Shown here: positions 46,775 to 54,505 of the stretch, one piece after another
Layout: the number at the start of each line of letters is the position of its first letter
Numbering within the stretch: the first letter of the stretch is position 1
Assembly (NCBI RefSeq): GCF_041154505.1
Contig: NZ_AP028673.1
Span: 102,055 to 166,054 of the forward strand
DNA length: 64,000 nucleotides
Direction of reading: 5' to 3'
From: Acidovorax sp. A79
Lineage (GTDB): Bacteria; Pseudomonadota; Gammaproteobacteria; Burkholderiales; Burkholderiaceae_C
Notes under the pieces: generated by a model
The model's database searches: none
What the model saw: only the letters and a program-made list of their open reading frames with translations
What the model was told of the DNA's origin: nothing
Position numbers and translations under genes: made by a program

Positions 46775-47611
46775 ATGACTGTTTATCGCTACCGCCAATA
46801 CCGTGCAGCTTTGAAGGCCGTAGCTTTCACAGGCAGATACATGCCGTATGAATGGGGCAATTTGCCGCAGAGGCTTCCATTCACGTGGGCAGCCTATGCC
46901 GAGATGTTCCAAGAGTTCTCTAGTGAGCTGGCAAACGTAGTAAACGACTTGACGCGCTACACGCATCAACTCAAGGCCTGGCGAGACGTCGTGGACTCAC
47001 TTGACGATGACGGCAAGATCGATGTCGCAGTTGATTTCATCGAACCGCTCGGTACTCTCGCATTAAACCTGCCATACGTGATCCGCTCGCGGTTCATCTT
47101 CGCTGCCACTCACCTTTGCCACCAAGCAGGGAGGACCAAAGTGAAAGGCTGGAAAGACGACCTGCCACTCGACGATGAAATCTATTTCCAGCAGGCAGAC
47201 AAGGCCGGCAAGTCGTGGAAGCAATACGGGAAATTCAAGCTTAGGTTAGAGCGGGTAGGAAACAAGACCTATCAAGCGAGGACTCACGATTTCCGCAACC
47301 GCTACAACCATCGTTTCTCGCCACGCATTGTCATAGGCCAGACCGGCTTAGTTACCCGTCGCGTCAATCCCACATCGAAGGCGGTGAGCTATGGCTTTGG
47401 TGGCATAGGGCCGTTGACGTTGCCCCTTGTCGTCGAATTGCTTGAGCAGCAGTGCAAGTATTGCTATGCCGCGTTTGAAGCATTCCAGAAGCTGGTGCAG
47501 GAGCACGAAGCAGCCATAACGCCTGCAGTGGCCGCCGAGTTGTCTGCTATGGATTCCGCCATCAAGGAGCGACAAAAGCTCAATAAGCCGCAAGAGTCAG
47601 GTAGCAACTGA
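46775..47611 (+). CDS. HEPN-type RNxxxH motif protein, candidate defence gene
   Basis: A 278-aa soluble, largely helical protein. Around residue 174 it reads ARTHDFRNRYNHRFSP, where RNRYNH fits the R-N-x3-H active-site motif of HEPN ribonucleases. Long helices flank the motif, as in HEPN proteins. No signal peptide or other domain is seen. GC is lower than in the phage core genes. It is convergent with the retron operon in the accessory slot of the satellite. The HEPN assignment is tentative; activity as an RNase or toxin is inference. Confidence 0.5.
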   Translation: MTVYRYRQYRAALKAVAFTGRYMPYEWGNLPQRLPFTWAAYAEMFQEFSSELANVVNDLTRYTHQLKAWRDVVDSLDDDGKIDVAVDFIEPLGTLALNLPYVIRSRFIFAATHLCHQAGRTKVKGWKDDLPLDDEIYFQQADKAGKSWKQYGKFKLRLERVGNKTYQARTHDFRNRYNHRFSPRIVIGQTGLVTRRVNPTSKAVSYGFGGIGPLTLPLVVELLEQQCKYCYAAFEAFQKLVQEHEAAITPAVAAELSAMDSAIKERQKLNKPQESGSN

Positions 47612-47652
47612 TAGCGGTCACTTGGGCCGGTCGCACGGTCGCCAACAAAAAA

Positions 47653-47680
47653 GCGCGAAGCAGCCGCAGCCGCTTCGCGC
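47653..47680 (-). terminator. Rho-independent terminator of the retron operon
   Basis: A perfect 9-bp stem (GCGCGAAGC / GCTTCGCGC, 10-nt loop) is followed on the minus strand by TTTTTT. It lies just past the reverse transcriptase gene. Confidence 0.85.
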
Positions 47681-47720
47681 CGATCAGTAGTCTTAGTTTT
47701 TTAGCCAGCACAAAGGGCAC

Positions 47721-48581
47721 TCATCCGAGTATTTGCTTAGCCTCCTGGAGGCGCCCACGCAATGCTCGCTGAATACGTGGCTTTTCAAGAATGGGCGCTG
47801 CAGCTAGCTCCTGCCGCACCTCATGTATTTTTTTATGGCGCACATTTGGCAGCCGGAGCTGGTCTCCTGCAATTACGGCCCCAGTCACAGGCTTGGCTGC
47901 TGTTGCAGAAAATGTTTTTGATTTTGCCTGTTTTGTCTTTAGGCCATACTGATGAACTATTTTCCGAACTTCACCCAAAAGTGTCTTGGATGCAGCCTCT
48001 CCGGAAATAGTAATGTCATCAACGTAAGCTGTCATATTGCAACCTTGACTGGTTGCCAAGTTTGAAATGCTGTCAAACATTTGTCGTGCCGCAAAGAAGG
48101 CAATGCGCCCGCTCACAGCACTACCAGTCGGAAGGTGAGCCTGCCGATAGCAGCAGATATCAGCCAACCGTCCCGCCACATCATTGGCACACTGAAAATC
48201 TTCAACGAACATCCTATACACCATGGCCCTAGTGGTGCTTGGATAGAACTTGTGGATATCAGTCTTTATCAACGGTATTTCGCCAACATGCTGCCGTGCA
48301 TTGTCCGCATATGAACGACCACGTTGAGAGAAAAGGTAGTCCGGTAGCTCAATGCGTGCAAGCAGATCACCGATCCGCTTATGTAGCTTCTCAAGCTTAC
48401 CGATGGGCTGTTGAATCTCGCGCCCTTTATCGTTCTGCCAAACCCGATAAAGATTTGCATCCAAAAGGGAAGGGACACTATCCCATTCGATTCCTATTAT
48501 TGCCTTAAATTGCCCTTTACCCCTAATTCGATACAAAGCAGATTGATCGATTAAATAGCGTTTACGCGGGAGTCTTGACAT
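47721..48581 (-). CDS. Retron-type reverse transcriptase
   Basis: It is 286 aa from the ATG at 48581, chosen for the GAGGAG site 7 nt upstream. Visible RT motifs are IKTDIHKFYPST (first catalytic Asp region), LPTGSAVSG (near ~150), AYVDDI (catalytic YxDD, ~184) and KSKTFSATAAKPVTGAV (~230), which contains the VTG motif typical of retron RTs. It starts inside the upstream XRE gene (20-nt overlap), so it is coupled. It should make msDNA from a neighbouring ncRNA. The LPTGSAVSGRIAFFA region is unusual (LPQGSPTS is common). Confidence 0.85.
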   Translation of the reverse strand: MSRLPRKRYLIDQSALYRIRGKGQFKAIIGIEWDSVPSLLDANLYRVWQNDKGREIQQPIGKLEKLHKRIGDLLARIELPDYLFSQRGRSYADNARQHVGEIPLIKTDIHKFYPSTTRAMVYRMFVEDFQCANDVAGRLADICCYRQAHLPTGSAVSGRIAFFAARQMFDSISNLATSQGCNMTAYVDDITISGEAASKTLLGEVRKIVHQYGLKTKQAKSKTFSATAAKPVTGAVIAGDQLRLPNVRHKKIHEVRQELAAAPILEKPRIQRALRGRLQEAKQILG

Positions 48582-48885
48582 TATCTCGCTCCTCAAGCCA
48601 CTCCAAAAGTCGAAGTATCTTGTCGGCCGCAACCACCCGCAATTTTGCTCCAGGCCTCATGCCGGAATCGATCTGCTCGGAGAAAAGCAGAATTGAGGAG
48701 ACCGGCATCTTAAATATTTCTGAGTATTTGTTCAACAAATCAAGCGAAGGCTCTTTACCATCCCCCTTCTCCAATTCACTCAGATAAGAATTAGAGATTC
48801 CAAGGCGCTTTGCGAGTTCGATTTGAGAGAGCTGGTGATAGGTTCTCAGCAACCTCAATGCTCTATGTAGCATGATTATTCCCAT
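48562..48885 (-). CDS. XRE-family helix-turn-helix regulator of the retron operon
   Basis: A 107-aa protein with an HTH_3 domain (QIELAKRLGISNSYLSELEK) at residues ~18-70 and a helical C-terminus. Starts at 48885 and 48873 are both possible; the latter has a weak GGGA site. It is the second gene of the three-gene set peptide - XRE - RT. Some retron classes (type VI in the Mestre scheme, from memory) carry an HTH protein, here as possible regulator or antitoxin. The dyad at 49366-49380 is a candidate operator. Confidence 0.8.
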   Translation of the reverse strand: MGIIMLHRALRLLRTYHQLSQIELAKRLGISNSYLSELEKGDGKEPSLDLLNKYSEIFKMPVSSILLFSEQIDSGMRPGAKLRVVAADKILRLLEWLEERDNVKTPA

Positions 48886-48909
48886 GTTGAAAAGGGGGGA
48901 GCCGAAGAG

Positions 48910-49056
48910 TTACAGGAACTTGCTGATAATTCGTGCCAGGATATCAACCAAACGCAAAGCCAAAATGGCCGTCTTGATCGTTTCCGGACGAACCCAGCGA
49001 GAACGCTGCTTCTTCAACTCCCGCCGTTTGTGGGTATCGTGAATGTCCTTGTTCAT
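48910..49056 (-). CDS. 48-aa basic amphipathic peptide, putative retron effector
   Basis: It starts at an ATG with a strong AAGGAG site 8 nt upstream, so I consider it real despite its size. The N-terminal half is very basic (THKRRELKKQRSRWVRPE). The C-terminal half is an amphipathic helix (IKTAILALRLVDILARIISK). The stop is 24 nt before the XRE gene. Small toxic peptides often look like this. It lies between the predicted ncRNA and the XRE/RT genes. A role as the toxin or effector of the retron is inferred. Confidence 0.7.
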   Translation of the reverse strand: MNKDIHDTHKRRELKKQRSRWVRPETIKTAILALRLVDILARIISKFL

Positions 49057-49059
49057 GGA

Positions 49060-49323
49060 CAGTTCTCCTTGGCTGCACCAATCAACAAATGCGAAATGCA
49101 TTTGCCGTGGCTGTCGTCCGCAACCGAGCAGAGCAAACGGCGGTATCCCCATAATCTCTCAACAGCCCATCCGGGAGTCGTCCCGGATGGGCTCGCACCG
49201 CTCGGCATCGTGGAGCTACGTGGGCGGCCCCATGGTGCGCGGGTGGCGCGAATGCACAGGGTCTTACAACCCCACAGGACGCTTGCACGTCCCAAGTAAA
49301 ACGACAGTTATCTCTGTTGACCC
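49060..49323 (-). ncRNA. Putative retron ncRNA (msr-msd)
   Basis: The transcript would start near 49323 and run toward the peptide gene. It contains a perfect 12-bp hairpin (AGCCCATCCGGG / CCCGGATGGGCT, 6-nt loop, 49164-49193). Smaller stems include GGGTT-GTAA-GACCC (GNRA-type loop) and GGACGT-GCAA-GCGTCC. Two 7-bp pairings could be the a1/a2 stem: 49314-49320 with 49159-49165, or 49301-49307 with 49111-49117 (extendable by two GU pairs). The priming guanosine cannot be fixed from sequence alone. Confidence 0.6.
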
Positions 49324-49329
49324 GCCGCC

Positions 49330-49359
49330 AGTATAGATGAAAGCCGGACAACAGCGCAA
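49330..49359 (-). promoter_or_regulatory. Promoter of the retron operon
   Basis: On the minus strand a -35 box TTGCGC (49354-49359) and a -10 box TATACT (49330-49335) are 18 bp apart. They precede the predicted ncRNA start by about 7 nt. There are no other good boxes nearby. Confidence 0.6.
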
Positions 49360-49365
49360 ACAAAT

Positions 49366-49380
49366 TTCGCTGTCAGCGAA
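49366..49380. promoter_or_regulatory. Perfect dyad, candidate XRE operator
   Basis: TTCGCT-GTC-AGCGAA is a perfect 6-bp inverted repeat with a 3-nt gap, 6 bp upstream of the -35 box. The XRE protein of the operon is the natural candidate to bind it. Confidence 0.55.
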
Positions 49381-49426
49381 TATTTTTTTGCAAAACGGTC
49401 GATTGACGGTTTCGGCACCACACGCA

Positions 49427-50164
49427 CTACAGAGCCTCCACCCCGCGCCGCACCTTGTGAATCTGCGCAGGCGTCAGCACATCCTGCGCCGTCAGCGCCC
49501 CCAGGTCGAACACCCCCAGCGCCTCCACCTGCGGCCGCGCGCTGTACTCCGGCAGCCTCTCGGCCATCGCCTTCAGGCCATCGAGAATGAACGCCCAGCG
49601 CGCCGCCACCATCTCCTCGCGCAGGGCTGCAGAACTGGGCTGGCGCCCCAGTGAATCCTCGTGCGCACTGGTACTGCAGGGTGCATGCGCCGCCAGCGCC
49701 ATGGCCCTGGCCACAGCTTCCCCAGCCTCCTGCAGGACCTTGTAGCCCTCGGCCCGCGCGTGTGCGGTGTAGGCCCGCTCATAGGCTGCCGCATAGGTGT
49801 GCGCCTGCCTGCTGGCCTCGGCCGCGAGTGCCTGCAATTCCTTGGCCCCCTTGGCCTGCGCCACCCGCATCACCTCGGCCATGGCCTGCGCATCGTTCTT
49901 GCGGTTGAGCGCACTGCGCGTGGCTGCATCGCTGCTCTCAAACCCGCCGCTAGCAAACGCCGCATGGAACGCATCCGAAGCCGCATCGGCTTCCGCTTCG
50001 GCCGCCTTGATCTTGCGCCCCAGCAGCTCCTGCGCGGCCTTGGCCTGGGCAAACCTCGGGCCTGCATCGTTGTCGTAGGCCGTGCGTGCGCGTGCCAGCT
50101 CGGCCAGGGCTTCGTGCAGCGCAGCCTGGGCGCTGCGGGCGTGTTGTTGAACATCAAACGTCAT
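49427..50164 (-). CDS. Psu-like satellite protein (tentative)
   Basis: A 245-aa, almost entirely helical, coiled-coil protein. The C-terminal part (AALREEMVAARWAFILDGLK, then a YSARPQVEALG stretch and LTPAQIHKVRRG) resembles the C-terminus of P4 polarity suppression protein Psu (ALREALLSWL... FTPAQNMIFSRKS, from memory). Psu blocks Rho and decorates the satellite capsid. It also lies next to the accessory slot, as psu does in P4. The match is partial, so another structural role is possible. Confidence 0.5.
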   Translation of the reverse strand: MTFDVQQHARSAQAALHEALAELARARTAYDNDAGPRFAQAKAAQELLGRKIKAAEAEADAASDAFHAAFASGGFESSDAATRSALNRKNDAQAMAEVMRVAQAKGAKELQALAAEASRQAHTYAAAYERAYTAHARAEGYKVLQEAGEAVARAMALAAHAPCSTSAHEDSLGRQPSSAALREEMVAARWAFILDGLKAMAERLPEYSARPQVEALGVFDLGALTAQDVLTPAQIHKVRRGVEAL

Positions 50165-50187
50165 AAGTCACTCCTTGTGGACTGGGG

Positions 50188-50592
50188 TTAAAAAAACACG
50201 CGGGAAGAAAGGGTTGAAGGCGGCGCGGCCGCAGGCTGTGGCGGTTCATCGGGCGCCAGCCACTGCGCAGCGCCGCAGCCCTCCAGATGCCTGCGCACCA
50301 CCTGCTGCGCGGCCGGGGTCAGCTTCGGGATCAAGGACCGCAGAGCCTCGCGCAACTGCTGCAGCTCGCCCTCCCCGGCCTGCATCGCATCGATGCGCGC
50401 CTGCAGCGCAGCGGCCGTGCGCGTGGCCTTGTCGAGCTGGGCCGCGAGGCGCTGCACCTGGGCCACGCTCTCGCGTTCCTGCGGCGTGGCGGGCACCACG
50501 GCGCGCAGCGCCTGCAGCTCGCGCTGGCGCTTGAGCCGGTGCTTGCGCTGCCGCTCTGCATCCGTCATGGGGGTTGGCTTGTTGCTGCGCAT
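50188..50592 (-). CDS. Coiled-coil satellite protein
   Basis: It is 134 aa from the ATG at 50592. The N-terminus is basic (MTDAERQRKHRLKRQREL), followed by a coiled coil and a proline-rich tail. The stop of the gene upstream is 3 nt away. No family is recognised. It is a conserved type of small gene in such satellites. Confidence 0.5.
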   Translation of the reverse strand: MRSNKPTPMTDAERQRKHRLKRQRELQALRAVVPATPQERESVAQVQRLAAQLDKATRTAAALQARIDAMQAGEGELQQLREALRSLIPKLTPAAQQVVRRHLEGCGAAQWLAPDEPPQPAAAPPSTLSSRVFF

Positions 50593-50594
50593 GG

Positions 50595-50945
50595 TCAGTA
50601 CGGCAACGCGCAGAACCGATGGCAGCGCTGCAGCACGTCCTTGTGCGGCGTGTACCACTCGGGCACGCCGGGCAAGCGCCCCTGCGCAGCCATCGCGCAA
50701 TTGCCCTTGCGCTGCAGGTGGTAGCAGTCGCGGCAGCGGTGACGGTCGTCTTCGAGCACATCCACGGTCGAGGCCGACAGCAGCGCCAGCAGGCCGGGCT
50801 TGTGTTCTCTGATGGCTTCGCTGGTGGGCTCATCGAGCCACACAGCGGGCCACACCTGCAGGTTGCCCTCGGCCGTGGCCGATAGGTGCAGGCCCTTGTG
50901 GCGCAGGCGTTCCAGCAATCGGGCAGCGGTTTGGTTGTCGCTCAT
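50595..50945 (-). CDS. Satellite protein with TubC-like N-terminus and Cys/His C-terminus
   Basis: A 116-aa protein. The N-terminal ~50 residues (LLERLRHKGLHLSATAEGNL then HKPGLLALL) resemble a TubC-type docking fold. The C-terminal part has CRDCYHLQRKGNC and RCHRFC, a possible zinc site. It lies directly downstream of the DUF927 helicase gene. A role in replication is possible. Confidence 0.5.
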   Translation of the reverse strand: MSDNQTAARLLERLRHKGLHLSATAEGNLQVWPAVWLDEPTSEAIREHKPGLLALLSASTVDVLEDDRHRCRDCYHLQRKGNCAMAAQGRLPGVPEWYTPHKDVLQRCHRFCALPY

Positions 50946-50954
50946 GCCGCCCCC

Positions 50955-53771
50955 TCAGAACGTGGCCACATCGTCGGCCGCAGGCATGCCCATAGCGTCG
51001 GCCGCAGCCATCGGCCGCAGCGCTGCCGATTGGTGCACCGCCCAGTGCAGCAGCCCTGCCCGGTGCCCGATGCGCACAAACCGCTTGCCGTCCACGATGC
51101 GCCCCTGCATGCGCTCGATCCAGCGGCCCAGCATGCGCGAATTGATCTTGCCCGCCTGCCCCGCGATGTCATCCATGGCCATGGCCAGGAGCGCATCGGT
51201 ATCGCTGCGCCGGATGGCGCCGCCCACCGTAGTCTGGTCGGGGCCGAAGGCCGCAAACCACGCCTCGACCAGAGCGCGCAGCTTGGTGGTTTCCGGGTCT
51301 TGCTCAAAGGCGCGGGCGGCGGCTTCCATCGGGTCGGCCAGCGTGGGCAGCCCTGCCCCTTCGGCCGTGCCTGCGATCGCGGCCACCTGCTGCGCCAGCC
51401 AGCAGATGGGCTGGCGCACCAGATCATCCCAATGCTCGAAGCTGGCCGTGCGCCCCTTGGCCATCTTCGGGCGCCCGGCCGTGATGTAGGCCCGCACGAT
51501 GGTGAGCGCTGCCACCACGTAGGCCAGCCGGTCGGTCTGCACCATCTGCGCAGGGTCAAACGAGAAGTCCCGCGTGTACGGTGTCTCGCTCTGCGCGTCG
51601 ATGCGCGCCGTCAGCACACGGCGGCAGGTGTCCGAAGTCATGCGCAGGTTGTTGCCCGTGGCAATGAACAAGGCCCGGTTGGGCAGCGTAATGGTTTCGC
51701 TGCTGCCCAGCACCCGGTCGGCAAACGTGGGGGCCGTGAGGAAGGCATCGAGCGATGCAGAGCCCAGCGGCTCGCGCACGTTGTCCCAAAGCACCACGCG
51801 CTGGCCTTCGCGCAGCACGGCAAACAGGCGCTTGCGGGTTTCTTCGTCGGTGTCGGCCGGGGGAAGAATCGAAGGCTCGGAACCCATGGCCAGGATGCCG
51901 ATGCAGCGGGCCAGCAGGGTCTTGCCGCTGCCTGCGGCCGGAGCGTCGAAGCCCACGCCGGGCGCGGTCGGAAGGCTCGCCCGCAGCGCGGCCGACAGCA
52001 GGCCGTGCAAGGCCACGCCGTTGGCCACGGCATCGACCAGGGGGAACAGGGCCAGCGGCGCCCACAGGAATTTGAGCGCCGCCAGAGCGTCGGCCACGCT
52101 CGGGCGCACCGGCACGCGGGGCGGGTTCGGGTGTTCGCAGTAGAACAGCAGGCCCGATGCTTCATCATGGCCAGGGCGGTCCAGGATGCTGCCGTCGATG
52201 CGCAGGGTGGGCGCGGTCACCACGGCCACCAGCTTCTTGAATCCTCGCTCGCCATGCTTGGCCAGGATGGCGCGGGCCACGCTCAGCGGCGCATCCTCGG
52301 GGCCTTCCTCGGGCGCTTCTTCGCCATCGGCTTTTCTGCGGTGGCGCATTGAATAGAACTCGCACACGCGGCCCATGTGGTCCGTGAGCCAGTCGGGTGT
52401 CACCGGCCGGGCCTTCCCGTCGCTCACATAGGCCACCGCCCCTTCGCCGTAGTCGAACAGTTCGCCCCGTTCCTGCAGCACGGCCAGGACTGCATCGGTC
52501 GTGGCCACGCGCATGCCCCGCCCTACCTGAATGCGCGCGCTCTGGCGCAGCAGCTCGAAGCGCATGCCGCCATGGCGGTGCGTGAACAGGTACGGCCTCT
52601 GGCCGCTCTTGAGGTTGACCACGGCCACGCGGGTGTCGCTGTCCGGGTCCAGCGGGTCGGCAAACTGGGCGTTGTGCCAGCGCTCGGGGCGGTCGAGGAT
52701 TTCTCCCACGGACACGGGCTTGCCCTGCTCTGCCATCAGCACGAAGTCGCCCATCAGCACCCGCTGGGCGCTGGCGCGCTGCAGCACGTCGCGGGCCTTG
52801 TCCACGGGGATTCCGCGCCGCTTGGCCAGGGCCGGGGCGTTCGTTGCCACCCAGCGCTCGCGCTGCGCCGCGCACTGGCCCGCCAATTGAATCCGGGCTG
52901 CCTTCTTGAGCGCCTGGGCTTGTTTGTGGGTGTCGGCATCGTGCGGGATCAGCGCGAGGTCGAACAGGGCCAGCGGGTCGCCAAAGATGCGCGGGGCCGC
53001 GTGCGGCCGCTGCAGGCTCTTGCCCAGGAGCGGCGGCGCGCAGAAGTCCAGGCGCTCGGGCTGCCACACGCTGGCGTCGATCAAGGTGCGCTCCAGCGCC
53101 TGCCCGGCGCGGCCTACGTCGAACCAGCCATGGCCTGCGGCCCACAGCAATTGCACCAGGGCACGCCCGGCCTCGGGGATGCGTGACGCATCGCGCACGG
53201 GGATGTAAAGGCGGTGCCGGGTCAGCGCAGACAGCTCGCGGCCGTCAGTGGTGCACACGCCAGCGGAGCAGCTCGGGCGCCACAGCATGGGCGCATCGGC
53301 CAGGGCCGGGCAGGCTTCTATCAGGCGCTGGCGGAACACATCGGCGCTCAGCTCGCCATCGGGTGCGCCGTCATGGTCGAGCATCAGCACGCCAGGGCCG
53401 ACTGGGTAGGCAAAGTGCCTGCGCGTGCGGGAGATCGCGCCCGGTGTCTCGGCCACTTCGCGCTCGGGCACGATGGCAGGGCTGGCAGCGTCGCACACGC
53501 CCCAGCTTGTGGCCTGCGCGGGGTCCAGCGCTTCGAGCACATCGGCCAATTCCTGCAGGCCATGCACCACAGAACGTACCGCGCTGCCGCGCATCATGTT
53601 GGCGGCGCTTTCCTTGTGCAGCGTGCCATCGGGGGCCAGGGTCAGCACCTTGGTCAGGCGGTCGGGGACGGTCGCTGTGAAGACGGTGAACTGCAGGGCG
53701 CCAGCGGGTGGCGCGGATGGGGTGGTTTTTGCAGCGTCCGATCTGGGTGCGCTGGCCTTCTTTGTTGCCAT
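50955..53771 (-). CDS. DUF927-type replicative helicase (P4 alpha-like)
   Basis: It is 938 aa from the ATG at 53771. The C-terminal half has a Walker A (PAAGSGKTLLA, ~residue 613), a Walker B-like segment (RVVLWDNV, ~658) and a sensor-type FIATGNN. The region before it is a large N-terminal domain with many strands. This fits DUF927 helicases from P4-like satellites, which unwind the origin together with a primase. It lies just after the Toprim gene. Confidence 0.8.
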   Translation of the reverse strand: MATKKASAPRSDAAKTTPSAPPAGALQFTVFTATVPDRLTKVLTLAPDGTLHKESAANMMRGSAVRSVVHGLQELADVLEALDPAQATSWGVCDAASPAIVPEREVAETPGAISRTRRHFAYPVGPGVLMLDHDGAPDGELSADVFRQRLIEACPALADAPMLWRPSCSAGVCTTDGRELSALTRHRLYIPVRDASRIPEAGRALVQLLWAAGHGWFDVGRAGQALERTLIDASVWQPERLDFCAPPLLGKSLQRPHAAPRIFGDPLALFDLALIPHDADTHKQAQALKKAARIQLAGQCAAQRERWVATNAPALAKRRGIPVDKARDVLQRASAQRVLMGDFVLMAEQGKPVSVGEILDRPERWHNAQFADPLDPDSDTRVAVVNLKSGQRPYLFTHRHGGMRFELLRQSARIQVGRGMRVATTDAVLAVLQERGELFDYGEGAVAYVSDGKARPVTPDWLTDHMGRVCEFYSMRHRRKADGEEAPEEGPEDAPLSVARAILAKHGERGFKKLVAVVTAPTLRIDGSILDRPGHDEASGLLFYCEHPNPPRVPVRPSVADALAALKFLWAPLALFPLVDAVANGVALHGLLSAALRASLPTAPGVGFDAPAAGSGKTLLARCIGILAMGSEPSILPPADTDEETRKRLFAVLREGQRVVLWDNVREPLGSASLDAFLTAPTFADRVLGSSETITLPNRALFIATGNNLRMTSDTCRRVLTARIDAQSETPYTRDFSFDPAQMVQTDRLAYVVAALTIVRAYITAGRPKMAKGRTASFEHWDDLVRQPICWLAQQVAAIAGTAEGAGLPTLADPMEAAARAFEQDPETTKLRALVEAWFAAFGPDQTTVGGAIRRSDTDALLAMAMDDIAGQAGKINSRMLGRWIERMQGRIVDGKRFVRIGHRAGLLHWAVHQSAALRPMAAADAMGMPAADDVATF

Positions 53772-53785
53772 GGTGGGGTCGTTTT

Positions 53786-54505
53786 CTAAAGCCGGGTGGC
53801 GGTGAATTGGGGGACGGTGTGGACGCCTTCGGCGTGGGCCATGTGGGCCACCATCGGGAAGACCTGCAGCCCGCAGGCGCTGGCCTTGCGGGCCAGCTCT
53901 GCCGCGCTGCGCCATTGGTCGGGGTCGCGGGCATCGATGAACACATGCAGGCTGCGCAGGCCACGGGGCCAGCGGGCATGCGCGAGCAGTGATGTTTCGG
54001 GCACGGCCCACACGGGCATGCGTGCGGCCTGGGCGATGCGCAACGCGTTGGCAATGCCCACGGCCATGCCCATCGCGCGGCTGGCGCTGTCTGCAGGGGC
54101 CAGCCGCGCGCAGGCGCCCAGCGCGGGGCCTGCCTTGCCGGTCAGCTTGACGGGCGCAGCCACCGGGGCCAGCGATCCATCGGCCGCAAGGTAGATGCGC
54201 TGCAGCGCCACCGCGTGGGGCACGGGCGCGCCCTGCAAACCTCGCGGGTAGGTGTCCACCTCGAACAGGGCCAGAAGCGCGGGGAAGCGGCCCAGGCACA
54301 CCGGCTTGCGGTCGGCCTGCATGTGCCAGTAGTCGAGCGCAGGATGGAGGCGCAAGGCGGCTGGCCACGCTCCCAGCGCAACACCACTGCGGGCAAGGTA
54401 GCGGCCGGCCGCATCGTCGGCCGACACCGGCCGCGCTTCGGCCCACAGGCTGGCGATGCGCGCCCGGTTCACTTCGTAGGCGTGCCTTGCGCCTGCTGCG
54501 CTCAT
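53786..54505 (-). CDS. Toprim-domain primase
   Basis: It is 239 aa from the ATG at 54505 (ATGA overlap with the upstream gene). The N-terminal part (RPVSADDAAGRYLARSGV) is typical of P4-type primase partners. The Toprim core has GKAGPALGACARLAP and VGIANALRIAQAARMPVWAV, with the acidic FIDARDPDQWR near the end. It primes satellite DNA replication together with the helicase downstream. Confidence 0.75.
   Translation of the reverse strand: MSAAGARHAYEVNRARIASLWAEARPVSADDAAGRYLARSGVALGAWPAALRLHPALDYWHMQADRKPVCLGRFPALLALFEVDTYPRGLQGAPVPHAVALQRIYLAADGSLAPVAAPVKLTGKAGPALGACARLAPADSASRAMGMAVGIANALRIAQAARMPVWAVPETSLLAHARWPRGLRSLHVFIDARDPDQWRSAAELARKASACGLQVFPMVAHMAHAEGVHTVPQFTATRL

Noticed and set aside
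49164..49193. Reading the perfect hairpin as a plain rho-independent terminator
   Set aside because: There is no T-tract on the minus strand after it, and it lies within the retron leader before the coding genes.
49053..49363. Longer overlapping frames across the retron RNA region
   Set aside because: They span the promoter and hairpins, have no ribosome site, and conflict with the well-supported 48-aa peptide start.
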